A stretch of 64,000 nucleotides of DNA from Lepas anatifera (GCA_034440635.1 JAOTON010001374.1:186001-250000); one strand, 5' to 3'; positions 20,405-33,394 are shown, counted from the stretch's first letter. Program-made: numbers and translations. Notes: generated from the sequence alone by a model not told the origin.

Positions 20405-23265
20405 GTGGAGGTGGGGCATTCATTCCAAGACAGATCGACCAAGGCTTGACACCACCATATCTAGAAAAAAATCTGAAACTTTGTCCCCGGGGTAGTTTAG
20501 GGCCAGAAACACGCCTGTGAGAATCTTAGCCCCCTTCGACCTACGGTGACCGAGATATAGCCCGAGGCATTTTCGGGAGGTCACCTTGTAGACTCATCTT
20601 TGATGCTTCATAACTCAAAAGCGCATAGCCTGATTAACAAGTTTTGTATATCATTGAACTTATCTTGAACTATACTTTATTTAAAAAAAGAAAATGTCAA
20701 AATTTGACAATTTTTTACTTTTAAATTGTTTGACCTTTTCTTTTTGACCTAGCTTGACCTTCTCGCAGTTGAAATTTCCCTTTTAGACACCTCAAAAAAA
20801 TTTCCTTCATAAAATGTCTTTCGATAGAAAAAAATGCGTTCTTGCTATAAGTTCCAAATATTCAGCACCTAAGGTAGGTACGTAGACGGTTTTCGACCAC
20901 TGCGGTAGTACAGCCTGATGTTTAACTCAGCAAACATAGCGATTGCTTTTGTAATCGGTTGCTGGCAATCATATTGCTTTGTCTTTACAAAATTTTCATC
21001 GTGCAAGTGTCAGAATTTATGACAATTAACACGCGCCCACCCGAGGGGGTGGGCAACCGGCCTCTTCAGGTTTCCACAGGTAGTAAAAAAAAAACACCTT
21101 CGCGCAGAGCCACCGTACTTCATGTACCTCTAACTCGACATTTTTGCGGCTTCTGGCAAAATTTTAGGTCTGGGTCATACCAGGTCAGACCGCCAACCCA
21201 GGTCAAGAGACCTAACCTCGAAAAAAACTTTGGGAGGTGCATCAATAATATCAAATTTAGCCTATCGTGATTAGATTCACATTACAAAGTAAGGTCGCCG
21301 AGCAAGATAATTTTTCGTAGCAGGATTTCTATATCGATAACCGGGAGCAGGGTCAGGGTCATGATCTTTCCATTAGAAATGCATGGGGCAATTGGTAAAT
21401 TGTGATAACTTGGGAGAGTTGAGAATTATCGAGAATTGCTATGGAGGTTTTATTTTTACGTTGTCGTGTCTGACTTGCCACTGCAATTTGATTAATATTC
21501 TTTTTACCATACAGACCTAAGCCTGGCTCTAGGTCAAAGCAGGTCAATTGTGACATTTGACTAGGCAATATTATAAGATACATAATCCGTTTGGGCTCAA
21601 CAAGAGTGTTCCAATGGTGCTGAACATTTCTTTCTACGGCTCTCCTCTGTCACCTATTATGCCACAAAATTTAGGTTTCCACTTAGTTCCTGTAAGAAAT
21701 ACTGTGACCTCGAGCAACCTCAAACATGACACGACCAAATGATTGTATGTAACATATTCGGTAGTGATTAAAACTGGCTATTTAGCGGCATCACTCCCAG
21801 TGCACTGTGTCATTATTCATCGCTGATTCTGGAATCCGTGTCAGCTATGAAATGATCACCTTGTAAAAATATCATGAGGCAACCTGTTCAAGTGACCAAG
21901 TCGTATGGGTTACAACTTCAGGACATATATGAGCAGATTCAAATTACTTTTTGGGAATAAAAGCCTTTCAGACACGTTTGTTTACATTGGTTTACATTGC
22001 ATGAATCCTCTCAAACCTATGCTGTGCTGCACTGGGTCACCTTGTATCGATACTATTTTTCATCTCCGAGAACGATGTAATTGTGTAAGTTAGTGGTGCT
22101 CATAAGATAAGTTATACTTGTTTCAATTATGGATAAAGTCACGACATCTTTGTAAATTTTCGTTTAAGGGTGAAAGGTCCATTAGTTGATTTGCCCTCGT
22201 CTCCCTAGAAACAATGGATCCCTTTCTATCACTTTTAACGGCTGCAATTTTTATTCTTATAAATATTGTCCAAGTTGTTGCCAGTTCAGTTTTAGGAGTA
22301 GGTGTCTCACTAGAGTCATCAAGGGACTTTTTACGGAGACCCCGACCCCACCACCCAAACGAGCAACTCCCACGATGAAGTGTTAATCAAGGAACCAAAG
22401 TTAAAAGTCCCACAAGGCATAACGACGACCGTCTACCTCAGGTCATCCCCTCACCAGTCAGTTGCCAGCTGGCCGTCAGTATTTACAGTACCTACCACCT
22501 CCCAGTTGACCTAAATTATTTTTCCAGAAGTTGAAAAATGTTGTGTTAGAGGTAGATGGAGTATGGTGGCGCTGCACGAAGGTGTTTTTTTTTTTACTAC
22601 CCGTAGAGACCTGAGGAGGCCGGTTGCCCACCCCCTCTTGTGGGCGCGTGTTAATTTTCATAAATTCTGACACTTGCACGATGAAAATGTCGTTAAGACA
22701 AAACAATATGATCGCCAGCAACCGATTACAAAAGCAATCGCTATGTCTGCCGCTGTACTACCGCAGTGGTCAAAAACCATCTACGTACCTACCTTAGGTG
22801 CTAAATATTTGGAACTTATAGCAAGAACGCATTTTTTCTATCGAAAGATATTTTATGAAGACAATTTTTCGAGGTGTCTAAAAGGGCAATTTCAACTGCA
22901 AAAAGGTCAAGCTAGGTCAAAAAAGAAAAGGTCAAACAAATTAAAAGTCAAAAATTTTCAAATTTCGAAATTTTATTATTTTTGAAAATAAATTATAGTT
23001 CAAGACAAGTTCAATGATATACAAAACTTGTTAATCAGGCTTTGCATTTTTGAGTTATGAAGCATCAAAGATGAGTCTAAAAGGTGACCTCACGACAATG
23101 CCTCGGGCTATAACTCGGTCACCGTTGGTCGGACGGAGCTAAGATTCTCACAGACGTGTTTCTGGCCCAAAACTAACCCGGAGACAAAGTTTCCGATTTT
23201 TCTAGACATAGTGGTGTCAAATTGAAATATTTTTGGTCGTTTTGTCCTGGAATGCCCCAGGTATT
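20405..23265. repeat. Large inverted repeat (arms about 770 bp)
   Basis: The left arm, about 20405-21175, and the right arm, about 22500-23265, are reverse complements with scattered substitutions. Examples are ATCTTTGATGCTTCATAACTC at 20600 with its complement near 23060, and TCAGAATTTATGACAATTAAC at 21008 with its complement near 22665. Translating both arms in mirrored frames gives a similar stretch (FIVQVSEFM). The 1.3-kb spacer has no transposase. A fold-back element or a non-autonomous DNA transposon with long termini fits best. Confidence 0.8.
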
Positions 23266-24112
23266 ATTGAGTTAAGAAAAGGAGCCGTTCTGAGACGGGG
23301 ATAACACCCACATGCAATGGAGGGAGCCCCACAACTGGTCTGGCCCATTCATATCTGGCAGAATCGGCCAACATCTCTGTCAGCCACAGCTACAACAGCA
23401 CAGGGGGAGATTGCGCACAACACAATGTTTTCCGATTCGGTCGGCAGATTCCGTCAAGTGTGAGTGGGCATTTATTGCCGGAATTGGCACGGTTTCAGTT
23501 CCATCACCTACGACGACAACGTAACACATATGACGTTCAACGACGAAAACGGATCCCACACCTCAAAATTCAGATTGCATGAGGGTAGGGAATACGGCGG
23601 TAAGCTCCAAGTCTAAATTTTTCAAACAATTGGCATAAATATTTAATGGACAATAAATACTCTGAATCATTGGAAATAATACCCGTCTCAGTAACAAAAA
23701 TTTAGTATCTGAATCTCACTATGATTATGCACCACTGCACTAACAAGTAGTCACGTGACACCAGTACCCGGCCGGGATCAGAGGAAGCCGGGGTAGATGG
23801 CACACAATGCCAGTCAACAGCCGCAATCCCGTCTATCCAGAAACTGCATTAAACAATTCAAGAGTGAATGATTTTACTCCCGGTTTCTATCCAGAATCAT
23901 CCATGGCCGGAACGGTTTAATTTTCCTTTAATTTACCAAACTTTCAAATTTATCAGCCAGTAGTGTTTGTAGAGAGCAATTATGATAACATCACAGTATA
24001 GTAGCATAGTTTCCCAGTAACCATTACTATAGCCAGTAATTACAATTGGAGTCTGCATTGAGGACATTGGGCGCAGCATCTTGCTTAAGCATATGCCCGG
24101 TCTTCCTATCCA
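23266..24112. other. Non-coding stretch
   Basis: AT-rich sequence; no gene, repeat array or RNA recognised. Confidence 0.5.
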
Positions 24113-24116
24113 TTAA

Positions 24117-24792
24117 AGGGAATGTGGCACCTTCATGATGGGAAAAAACTGAGATAGCCATGTGATAGAGCATGCCGGGGAGCCACTTGATCGATATTTC
24201 ATGTGTTCCAGAACTTACCGTTCGCCGAGAAAAAAATGGGTACAAATTATCCCCCTATTGACCCCGTCCTCCCCGATTGATCACGTGGTGTGAGGTGACC
24301 TTGGGAGCGTGACGTATCGATCAAGCCACACTGCACGAACAATTACTATTTTTTGCTGAGACCTCTTTGAAAAATACAAGTAAAAAACATAAAACCTAGA
24401 TTCACAAATTTATGTACGTGCTAAGCGAGACTTTGACACTGGCGAGTGTAAATATGGATGCCTTTCTTCACTGACTGCTTTCAAACGCTGAATTTTTTTC
24501 ATAAAGAAAAATATCCGAAATCAATGGCACTCTTCTTGGTTCTAAATAATAGTCTCTTATAGTTGAAAAAGCACTCGCATTCGCATTCATTTGCGGCGTA
24601 AAAAAGAGGTCCAACCTGGAGCCGAGCTGACGACGCGCGGATATGGAGCTTTAGGAAAATAACACAGAGTAATAGAAAAATATTGGCCTTTTGGCCATTT
24701 TTCAGCAGAAATAACGCCAGATTAATTATTTTCAACACAAATTTTCGTCAAACGTTTCCAATCTAAAATTGCAGCGAGGTGCCACATTCCCT
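24117..24792 (+). mobile_element. TTAA-flanked MITE, copy B (676 bp)
   Basis: TTAA lies left (24113-24116) and CTAA right (24793-24796). The termini are AGGGAATGTGGCACC and its complement GGTGCCACATTCCCT. It belongs to the same family as the copies at 5565 and 48753. No coding capacity was recognised. Confidence 0.8.
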
Positions 24793-25557
24793 CTAAGGTT
24801 TTATGTCGAATACACAGGTATAACTTTTGCGCATAACTCTCTATTCACATGTCCTCCCTTAATCAACTTCAGGACGGCTCAAAATTTCTCCTCCAAGCAT
24901 GTACTTACGAAAAGAGATTACAATCTCCTACTGTGGCCAGAGCTACGACTGCTTCTCGACACGGAACGTTGTCCACGACACGATGCATCGGAAAACCATG
25001 CACTCATTCCACATGCGCGCCTTCCAGAGCCTTCCAGGCAAACCTTTATACAACTACATACCACGAAAGGTTCCATATACCACACCGTAGTACACTTTGT
25101 ACCGAGAGCACCTCATCACCCGAGATCACATGTTTTACTGTCTGTTGAGAGCGATGTGGCGGCCGAGATGGTTCAAGGGCTCACCACATATGTTGTACAG
25201 CACCTGTCAGCTCTCATGAAAAATAGGTAGAGCCGGCGAAGCCGATACCGCCACAACCCTGGGTAATGCTGGGTGGGGGAGGGAAGAGGAGGCTGAGAGA
25301 AGCCCAGCTGTAACGTGGCGAAGAAAAGTCTGCCCATACCATACCGGGAGGAAATCAAAAAAGGCACTTGTCACATGTAAAAGCAGCCCAGAGACCCGTG
25401 AAGCCAACGACGCCTAAGCATTGATTCTTTGATGCTTAAATTATACACAATGAATGAAGACAAACATTGTCAGCGTAGTTACCAGGCACTGGCTGGATAC
25501 GGAAGTTTAGTTTGATGTCTCCCTGTGTCAGCTTAGCACAGGGTGTGTACCTGTGAA
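24793..25557. other. Stretch without recognised gene
   Basis: A plus-strand open frame ends at 25230, but its start falls in the MITE terminus and its protein shows no familiar motif. I treat it as chance. Confidence 0.4.
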
Positions 25558-26588
25558 ACACTTACTTACTTACTTATGGCTTTTTATAAGGCGTTCTGTG
25601 CATAGCACTTTGCCCGCCTCTAAAGGAGTGTGTGGGAGAATTTTAGAATTTTGCGTGAGGGCAAGCTACGTTAGTCTGTTAAAGCAATGGGAGTTATTTC
25701 AAGTAATGGGTTGCAAGATGTTTCAGCTTGCAACTGGACGGTCGTGGCAATGGCATAGCCATGCCAAGGGAGGTCTTTTAATAAAATTAGACCCGCAGAG
25801 TGCGAAGGTTATCTCTGTGGTTGAAGACTTTAAATTTAGAATTTGGAATTTAGAATTTAGAATTTTGTGTGTCAGCTACTAATGTCCGCTTGTCTACGTT
25901 ACTCGAAATCCTCCGTTAAATCAATAATTTTCATACTTTAGAAACTGCGCTAAGCACCTGGCCAGGGTGCCGCGAATTTACCCTGCAACCCGGAGGTGAG
26001 GTTGCAGCTCCCCTCTCCGGCTGGGCAGCCGCCGCACAGAGGAAAAAGGTGTGAGACGACAGTTAGATTGTTAGTAAGAGTATGAGTGTGGTTAGCATAG
26101 AGCCGCAGTGAAAGGTATCACTGCGGTGAAGAAATATAACCTATTTAACCTAACCTGATTTCAAAGCTAGCCTAATATAACCTATCCTTAGCCTACGATA
26201 TACCATTTAAAGGTTAAAAAACTATTGCTTAAATTTTGCAGTGGATCATCTATGACATGAATGGTTAATTTGAAAATAGGCAAGTCCTACTTTGGGGTGC
26301 ACCATGCACCCTCCATCATATATACTGGGAGGGGTGATTTATAGAAACTTCTCTAGCCCAGAGTCCTTTAGAAATGTAAAGAGTTTTTCCAGTAGCTCAG
26401 GATGGTCGTTACCGAGCAGAGTTTTTAGGTCTACAGGGATGTTTTGGATTCGGCAGTAATCTAGCATGGGTTGCCGATGGGTATTGTGCTGGGGACAATC
26501 GATGAGAATGTGATAGGGATTCTCCATTGCGTCGCAGGTACCACAGGTACCCGCGTTCCAATAGGCATTTAATTTTGTGTTTCCATTT
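25558..26588 (-). mobile_element. 5'-truncated LINE-1w copy
   Basis: The reverse complement matches 38800-39842 through the last 60 residues of ORF2 (starting ENPYHILIDCPQHNTHRQPM) and the whole 3' region. On the minus strand it ends in a short AAGT repeat. At both borders the flanking plus strand reads ACACTTACTTACTT, a likely target duplication that merges with the tail. ORF2 ends at the stop next to 26339. This is 5' truncation typical of LINE retrotransposition. Confidence 0.85.
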
Positions 26589-26935
26589 ACACTTACTTAC
26601 TTACAAACACTTACTAACGCTAACTAGCTGGCTTACGCTAACTAACGGTTTAAAATTCTCACTTAAAGCATCTTTTTAAACTAAACTGCCAGTCTCCTGC
26701 GCATCCAATTCTCCACACCATTCTGAGAGTATGTTTCAGTCCCAAATACAATAGGGACACAAATTTGACATATGCTTTGCAGTAAGTCAGAGGAGGCACG
26801 AGAACTGCGGATTTCGACATGGCATTTGCCACAGACGGCTGGCATTTACCTCTGAACAAGGCTTCACTGTCACTGCGCAAAGGTGAACATGCCATCGAAA
26901 CCACCATCCCGAATTACCTGACATGGTACAAAATT

Positions 26936-27115
26936 GGGGGAGGCGCAGTGATGTAGTTGTTAGCGTACTCGCTTCTCACGGGGCTGACAGGGACTCAGGG
27001 CCCGGCGGATTCCCTGAGCACGGAGCAATCTGACCCCCAGAGGCCCCTCCAATAAGGAAATACATGGCGACGCCTTACAACCCTGGTGGTTTGTGCGTCG
27101 ATAAGTCGAAAAGGT
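26936..27115 (+). mobile_element. tRNA-related SINE, copy 1
   Basis: It starts GGCGCAGTGATGTAGTTGTT and TAGCGTACTCGCTTCTCACG, a tRNA-like head with an A-box region and a damaged B-box. The body is CCAATAAGGAA followed by ATGGCGACGCCTTACAACCC and TTTGTGCGTCGATAAG. The same body follows a tRNA-like head at 44855-45015. Translated by chance it gives MATPYNPGGLCVDK. It lies 150 bp inside CLC intron 1, opposite in orientation to the gene. Confidence 0.65.
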
Positions 27116-27270
27116 ACAAAATCCTCGGCTCGAGGCGTCGCCTCCTGTTCAACCTTCGAGCCCTGTCTCAGCGCGGATACACGCCCGCGGACGGGTCGCT
27201 CTCAGACACAGAGACAGACAGACCCTGGCAGATAGAAACGCACAGACAGAGAGAGAGAACAGTGACGTAC

Positions 27271-27586
27271 CGGCGTGCGGGGGCGGCCGGTCGCTCTCCG
27301 GCAGCGAGTGCTCCAGCACGCCTCCGCCGGTGGTGATCTCCATGAGGTCATCAGAGGAGCGGCGTGCCTCGGCTGCCGGCACCGGCTCCGCCGACTGCTG
27401 CCGACAGCGGCGATAGGGGGTCAGAGGAGGGCCCGCTGACACAGCCACAACCCTGCTGCCGAGGACGACGCCCGGTACCAGAGGGGACATACAACCTGCT
27501 GACACGCTCATAGCACCACTACCAACAAGGGCACCCGATGTCAACGGGAGGCGGCTGCGTACAGACACACGCTCCCAACTTAGCAT
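27271..27586 (-). CDS. ClC-c: CLC exchanger, probable first coding exon
   Basis: An open frame of 105 codons plus one base reads leftwards and ends at a consensus donor, GTACGT, just left of 27271. An in-frame TAG lies four codons upstream of the ATG at 27586, so translation starts inside this exon. Further ATGs follow, one about 25 codons in, and the exact start is open. The end of the exon is acidic and polar (SSDDLMEITTGGG), as expected for the cytosolic N-terminus of CLC-3/4/5-type proteins. It ends in phase 1, which matches only the acceptor at 8730/8729 in the next recognised exon, giving ...PHAG-GVELEPEG. The assignment rests on phase and composition, because CLC N-termini are poorly conserved. 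The next exon lies 18.5 kb away, across a Gypsy element and other repeats. Confidence 0.6.
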
Positions 27587-29240
27587 TAAAACACGCTACA
27601 TGAATCAGGTCATTACATCGGAGGGATCGCACTGTGATTGCAACTTAAGACATTGTACAGATATTTTCGTCAGAAGACGTACACCAGGGTCACGGAAGGG
27701 AGTGCTGTGGTAGGCATGTCGGCCGCGCGCCGCCGCCCAGAGCAGCTGCGAGCCGTACATGCCGGCTGGGGACGTGACGCTCCCACAGACAGAGCTAGCT
27801 ACAACGAGGAAGAAGCACAGGCGCTCACAACCGACTCATCAGCAGAAGGCCCTGGTGAACCCAATCTGCTCAGGTGTTACCGCTGCCAAGTGACCTCTGG
27901 AAGCGCCAGGAAAATGTCTTGCTCACTACAGGAGTTAACTAACGACAGTCTCGCCCAGTTCCTCCAACGCCATCACCGAAGAATTTTTCCATCTGGAAGA
28001 AAAGTCACGGCAGTGCTGGTCGTATCACGTCACCAGCTCTTAATTGTTAAGTCACTGAGGAATCACGTAAGGACCAGTCCACCGCCTGATAAACTGAGAA
28101 GAGCGTCATCTCATAACCTCAGAAGAACACTGTTGGTTATCTCCACAACTGAGGCCCTTCACGCTCAGTCATATATCAACCAGCGGGACGCAATCATCCG
28201 CGACTCTGAAGCTAGCCGCACGTCCGGGGTCTCCGAAGATGTGTGCACCAGCGGTCTCCTGGACCCGCCAGACGGCAGGGCGTCTGGCTGTGGCTCTTGC
28301 CTCGGCAGCAGCGGCGAAGCGTGGTCGGCGACCCCGGCGGGCTCGGCGGCTGCCGTCAGACGTGTGACAGACATGACCGGTGGCGCCACCTCACCACCTG
28401 TCAACTGCGGTGCGGCAGCAGTGGTCAGCTGTGGCCGGCCTCTGAGCCGCAGGCCGCCCGCCGCCGAGCTGCAGCCTCACACCAGCCACGCGCACAGGCA
28501 GCCGCCCTGCTGACACTACGGCAGCGCCAGCACAGGCAAACTTGGACCATCTGCTGACCAAACTAGCCGTGCACACGTTGGCGCCGTGGTTAAATGCGAA
28601 CATTTTGGGCTGCAGTGCTCAGGAATGGTGGAAGGTCAGAGGAGGGGATAGAGAGACCCGGCGGTGATTGTAATTACCGGGCACCTGTGATGGGCGCGGC
28701 CGCCAAGGTCGCGGCTGTGGGCGTGGGTGGTGCGGACACATCTGTGGACGCGGAAACCACACACGCCACACGATGGCAACGTCGAGTCGGAGTGCCTCAA
28801 ATACCACTCTCGTTTCAGTTAGTGTATATCTGCAGGCACTGCAGCAGCGCGCACCGGCAAACGCGTCGGTACAGCATTCGAGACGTGCGGATGTGCCAGT
28901 GCACCAACATGGCGATGATACAGCTGGGCATTCTGAGGAGGATCGGCACAGCTGGCCCTTCTGAGGAGCATCAGCTGCCTTGCGACGAAAAGCATCCGTC
29001 TACCACCACCATCACCGCACCGCGCCATAAGTAGCTGCCACTGCAGCCGAGCTAAACAAACTCGGGCGCTATTCTTGAACCGCCTACAGTGCTGAGCAGT
29101 GCGAGCAAAGCACCCACAGTGCAGTCCCGGCACACAGCACTGGCGCTGCGAGGCGTACCCAACGGCCGACTGAGTGCCCGCACCACGACTGCTGCAGTGT
29201 GTACACAGCTGCAACTGTCGTCGGCCTACTGCATCATCGA
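27587..29240. other. GC-rich region upstream of CLC exon 1
   Basis: Relatively GC- and CpG-rich, upstream of the CLC start. It may hold the CLC promoter or 5' UTR, or an exon of a plus-strand neighbour. A 291-codon plus-strand frame (27638-28513) and a 146-codon frame (28594-29034) exist, but neither product has a motif I know. GC-rich sequence produces such frames by chance. Confidence 0.35.
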
Positions 29241-29984
29241 AGAAGGAATGACAATTATCGATTGAATACGTCTCACTGTGCCAAAGATGGTCTAGGAGTA
29301 ACGCACTGACGATTTAGTGGCTGCATATGCACATATTTCCAAATTAGCGCTTCTGTACAAAGGCTTGAAGTAAAGTAAAGGCCTCCACTAACATCCTATA
29401 ATTTATCGATAGTGAAGAGCCGACAGCCTTGTTCGTGCGACCATGCAGCCCGTTACCGTGCACGAGTCGATACCTCCCGGTGATAAGTGGAAAGGACAAC
29501 ACAACATAACAACAAACAACACTTTAGAACCTTACAGCTGCTGGCACAAGCCCCCCCCCCCGCCATTCCCAACTTACCACTATTTGCTAATGAAGGGAAA
29601 CCAGGAGCACAGACAAAACACAAACAGCATACTTGCAAAAAACAAATGGAGCTGCGACATTGTTGATGGCTTATTGCAGCAGACGACACTAAAATTTTTA
29701 CCGACTTCTCATTTGTCAAGAAGCATTCATTCGTGGCGAGCTATGTCGATTATGAAAACTATTCATACCATCACAATGTAAAACTCCCAAAATAAACAAG
29801 AAAGGCTAAAAAGAAAATAATATATCGATAATGCACCATGGTCGCATGCTCAAAGAAATCATGGGGAAGCCCCTAGATAAGAAGAATGTCTATGTCTACC
29901 ATTTGTTGGCCACAATCATGTTGCTGATTATTTTGCCAATTCGGGCGTCTTTAGCGTACAAATCACATTCCACGTTTTAGCAAC
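29241..29984. other. Non-coding stretch
   Basis: AT-rich, with a C-run at about 29551-29560. No gene recognised. Confidence 0.4.
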
Positions 29985-31960
29985 AAATTTACAATTACAC
30001 TTAACAATTTCACTTAACAATTACAATTACAACAATTACAATACAAAGTTACGGTGAGCCTATGAAAGATTATCAGGTTTACACAACATATTAATAAACG
30101 AGTTAACCGACACTGCTTGGACAGTTTCTTCAGGCAGAGCATTCCAGTCGCTGATTGTTTTTGGAAGAAACGAGTTGAGGTGGTATTCGGTCCTGCATCG
30201 TGGTATCAAAATTGTTGCCATGTCCTCGTCGCTGTCTTTCTGGTAGTGGCGTCAGTTTGCTTTGATGTCTTCCACGGCTACCGTCTCATGTAGTATCTTG
30301 TAAAGCATGGTTAGCCGGGCTACTCTTCGTCTTTCCTCGAGAGATCTCCATTCGAGTCGCTTCATGATATCTGTTACACTTGATGTTCTTCGAAGTCCCT
30401 CACAACGAAGCGCGCTGCCCTCCGTTGAACTGATTCAATCCTGTTGATGTGTTGTTGCTGGTGCGGATCCCAGATGGTACTTGCATATTCGAGGATAGGA
30501 CGCACATAGGCTTTATATGCAGTATCCTTGTTTTCTGACTTTATTTTCAGATTTCTCTTCAAGAACCCTAGAGCTCTGTTTGCTTTGGAACAAACGTTTT
30601 CAATGTGGTCGCTCCAGCCGATGTCTTTTTATGGTGATGCCGAGGTACTTAGCACTCCTCACTGTATCAATGTGTGGCTGTGTAGTACGTATTGATACGG
30701 CAAGGGTTCCCTGATCTGGTTACTGGAAGTGAGACACACTTCTGCGGGTGAATTGCATGTCCCGCTTGCGTTCCCCGATGCCAGCGCGTTCAGTCTTGTT
30801 GCAGTGCTAACTGGTCAGACATGCTATCCACTGCAGTGTGATTGCAGTGTCGTCAGCAAATAGTCTTGATCGTGTCCTCAGGTTGTTCGGGAGATATTAA
30901 TATACACGAGGAATAGGCACGGGCCGAGGACACTTCCCTGTGGCACACCAGACTTGACATCAATGAACCCGGACTTGACACCATTGACACCACTGCCTGT
31001 CTTCTGCTTGTCAGAAAGTCTAAAATCCATTGGTTGTTTTTCCAACGACGCCATACTGCCGAAGCTTGTGGATAAGCAGGCTATGATTGCCTTGTCGAAA
31101 GCCTTGGCGAAGTCCATGATGAGGATGTCAGTCTGTTGCCCTCGAGAAGTATTTTCAATGAGCTCATTTGTGAATCCTGAAGTTGTGTTTCCAAGACCTC
31201 TTCTTACGGAATCCATGTTGTTGGCTGCTCATGATTTCGTTATTTTCAAGTGGTTCATGATGGTGCTGGTAAGTATATGTTCCAGTGTCTTGCAGCACAC
31301 ACTGGTGAGTGACACTGGACGGTAGTTGGCTGGATCGTTTCGTTGGCCCTTTTTGACACCGGCGTCACCAGTGCGGTCTTCCAGTCAGCAGGGACCATAC
31401 CAGATTCCGAGAAGATCTAAAATCATGGTAAGAATCGGTGCCACCTCGTCAGAAAGTTCTTTCAGTACTCGAGTGCTCAGATTATCCGGACCGGAAGCTT
31501 TGTTTGGGTCTGGGTTGGTAGAGCTTCCGCACTCCTGTACGGTGATGGTTATGTCTTCAAGGACTGGACTATTGTGAGGAGGCATAGCACATTTGTTGTT
31601 GAACTCGTCTTGGTTGTAGCCTCTGCCTTCGCTGAAAACAGATTGAAATTGGCTATTTAGTATTTGAGCCTGTCTTTTGGGGTCGGTATCAGGTGACCGT
31701 TTTCTTTAATGGTGCACACCAACATTTGATGACTTAAGATGTTTGATGCATGTCCAAAATCGCTTTCTTTGGTTTTTGTTCTGGGTCGATACCTTCGAAG
31801 ATGGTTCGGTAGTGCCAATAAGCACGCCTCAGTTGTCGTTGAACTTCTCGCAATTGTACATACTCTGTTTTCGTGTCTTTCCTGTTTTGGTTTTTTGAAA
31901 GACGGTTTTCGGTTGATTAGGCCGAAGAATTGATATCCAAAAAGCGTATTGAAGACTAAC
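29985..31960 (-). pseudogene. Decayed LINE (jockey/CR1-like RT)
   Basis: Read leftwards, frames give PNKASGPDNLSTRVLKELSD (RT block 0, about 31500), then LIMDFAKAFDKAIIACLSTS, and SGFIDVKSGVPQGSVLGPCL followed by FLVYIN (about 30900-31000). The thumb segment AYKAYVRPILEYASTIWDPH then QRRAARFVV follows at 30400-30520. Frames shift between the blocks and the catalytic YADD region is not intact. The minus-strand 3' end is rich in TTGTAA words (29985-30045), a LINE-like tail. No endonuclease was recognised. Confidence 0.75.
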
Positions 31961-33106
31961 AGCTTAAAACTAGCTTAGTTCCCATCCATTTCGACGCTAT
32001 AGAACTTCACAAATCGGTGTGTTTAACGCCCAAATATTATTATGACATTGAGTGGCAGTGTCCTGAAATTAAGAATTTTGCGTGGAAACCAACACCTAGA
32101 CTTGATAAATTTTGACATCCTAAATCTTGAATTTTGACATCCTAAACAAAATCATCAGAACCATCTGCTAATGGCATTATCAGCTTGTGAAGTGGCGGCC
32201 TCAATGACAGCTTTTTAGTGTGCTCTTATTTTCATCTCCTAATGGAATTTAGCCTTGTGTTAACATGTACTGATATGGTCTTTTATTGCTTGTTGCTGTT
32301 GTTTCAAATACATGTATGGATCTAAATGAATAAAATGCAGCATTATCAGTTTCCTTGTTTCAGAAGTTGAGGAATGGAAGCAAGGCCAAACCAGCAACTC
32401 AAGCCAACATACCATTCGATAAAGATGCTGCAACCCTAGCTTTGCAAACCTATTACCGTCATACGGAATGCAGCATTCTTTAAACAGTCCCGTCAGGACT
32501 GATTCCATGTCAAAATAAAACACAGCATTCATCTTTGGAGAGAAGGAAGTTTGAATACTGAAGGATTCTAGCACAAACATTTTACAATGAATGCTCGAAA
32601 GGACAAAACCCTGTAAGAGAACATTCCTAACAATTGCTTCTTCACAAGCACACTGAGACCTCACAGAATGTGAAAGATAATGCCTGACCCGGAGATGCAA
32701 TAAGCTGAATCAACCATATAACGAAAATAAAGTCAGCCATCGACCCCTCACGTCTCTTAGCGTACTAATAAAGTACGACTTCTAATAATATACCCCACAT
32801 TATAAACCACACTAACCCTCGCCGTTTCTCTCCTCTCTCTCCTCTTTCAACAATAAAAGCTACCACACGCCTCACATGCTTGGGATGTACGCTTTCGTCT
32901 TAAACATATTGGCCTCGGTCATCGAAAGTGTTGGCACCTGGCGGATTTTTTTGGAAACGCCAGTAGAGGGACTGACGTCTGGCGCGGCTGCTTCATATCC
33001 GGCGCATTTTTAAACAAACTCCTTGGTTCCTACACGGTTCCTATGGTAACGGATTTTCAGTCGTGGTAATCCCGTTGTGAAAGAGCGTGGTTATACGTGA
33101 CGTTGG
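31961..33106. other. Stretch without recognised gene
   Basis: A minus-strand frame of 146 codons (32260-32700) starts MHLRVRHYLSHSV and ends QQQQAIKDHISTC. It has no motif I recognise and may be chance or part of a diverged transposon. The rest is AT-rich. Confidence 0.35.
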
Positions 33107-33178
33107 GTGGACGTGAATATTATATATAAGACTGGCGTTATTTTCTTGTTTGTTATAATCTTGGAAAGTTCAAAGAAA

Positions 33179-33394
33179 ATGGAGAAGAGACGGATAACCA
33201 TTAGATCCAACCAGAAATGCTGCGTTCCTCAGTGTGTATCCTTCCGAAGAAAGTGTCGAAGTCTCAGCTTTCACAAGTTTCCTCAGGATAAGGTGCTGTC
33301 CAAACAGTGGAAGTTGAAACTGAGAATTGGGAAGAAGATAGGCTCAAATACTGCTGTCTCTTGCAGACATTTTCAGCCATCTGACTTCCATTGA
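33179..33394 (+). CDS. THAP-domain protein fragment, 71 residues
   Basis: Starting at the ATG in GAAAATGGA, the frame encodes MEKRRITIRSNQKCCVPQCV and continues to SNTAVSCRHFQPSDFH. It has the C2CH zinc signature of THAP domains: CVPQC, a central tryptophan (KQW), then CRHF and SDF. THAP domains bind DNA in host factors and in P-element-type transposases. The frame stops at a TGA straight after SDFH. A donor-like CTG|GTAAGC follows 13 bases later, suggesting the exon once continued and the TGA is a nonsense mutation. A TATATATAAG lies about 60 bases upstream. No transposase catalytic region was found downstream. Confidence 0.7.
   Translation: MEKRRITIRSNQKCCVPQCVSFRRKCRSLSFHKFPQDKVLSKQWKLKLRIGKKIGSNTAVSCRHFQPSDFH

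Noticed and set aside
24769..25230. 153-codon plus-strand frame
   Set aside because: Its start lies in the terminus of MITE copy B and the product has no familiar motif.
27638..28513. 291-codon plus-strand frame upstream of CLC exon 1
   Set aside because: GC-rich sequence, no recognisable domain or convincing splice context; kept only as a remark on the region.
32260..32700. 146-codon minus-strand frame
   Set aside because: No motif recognised; not enough to call a gene.
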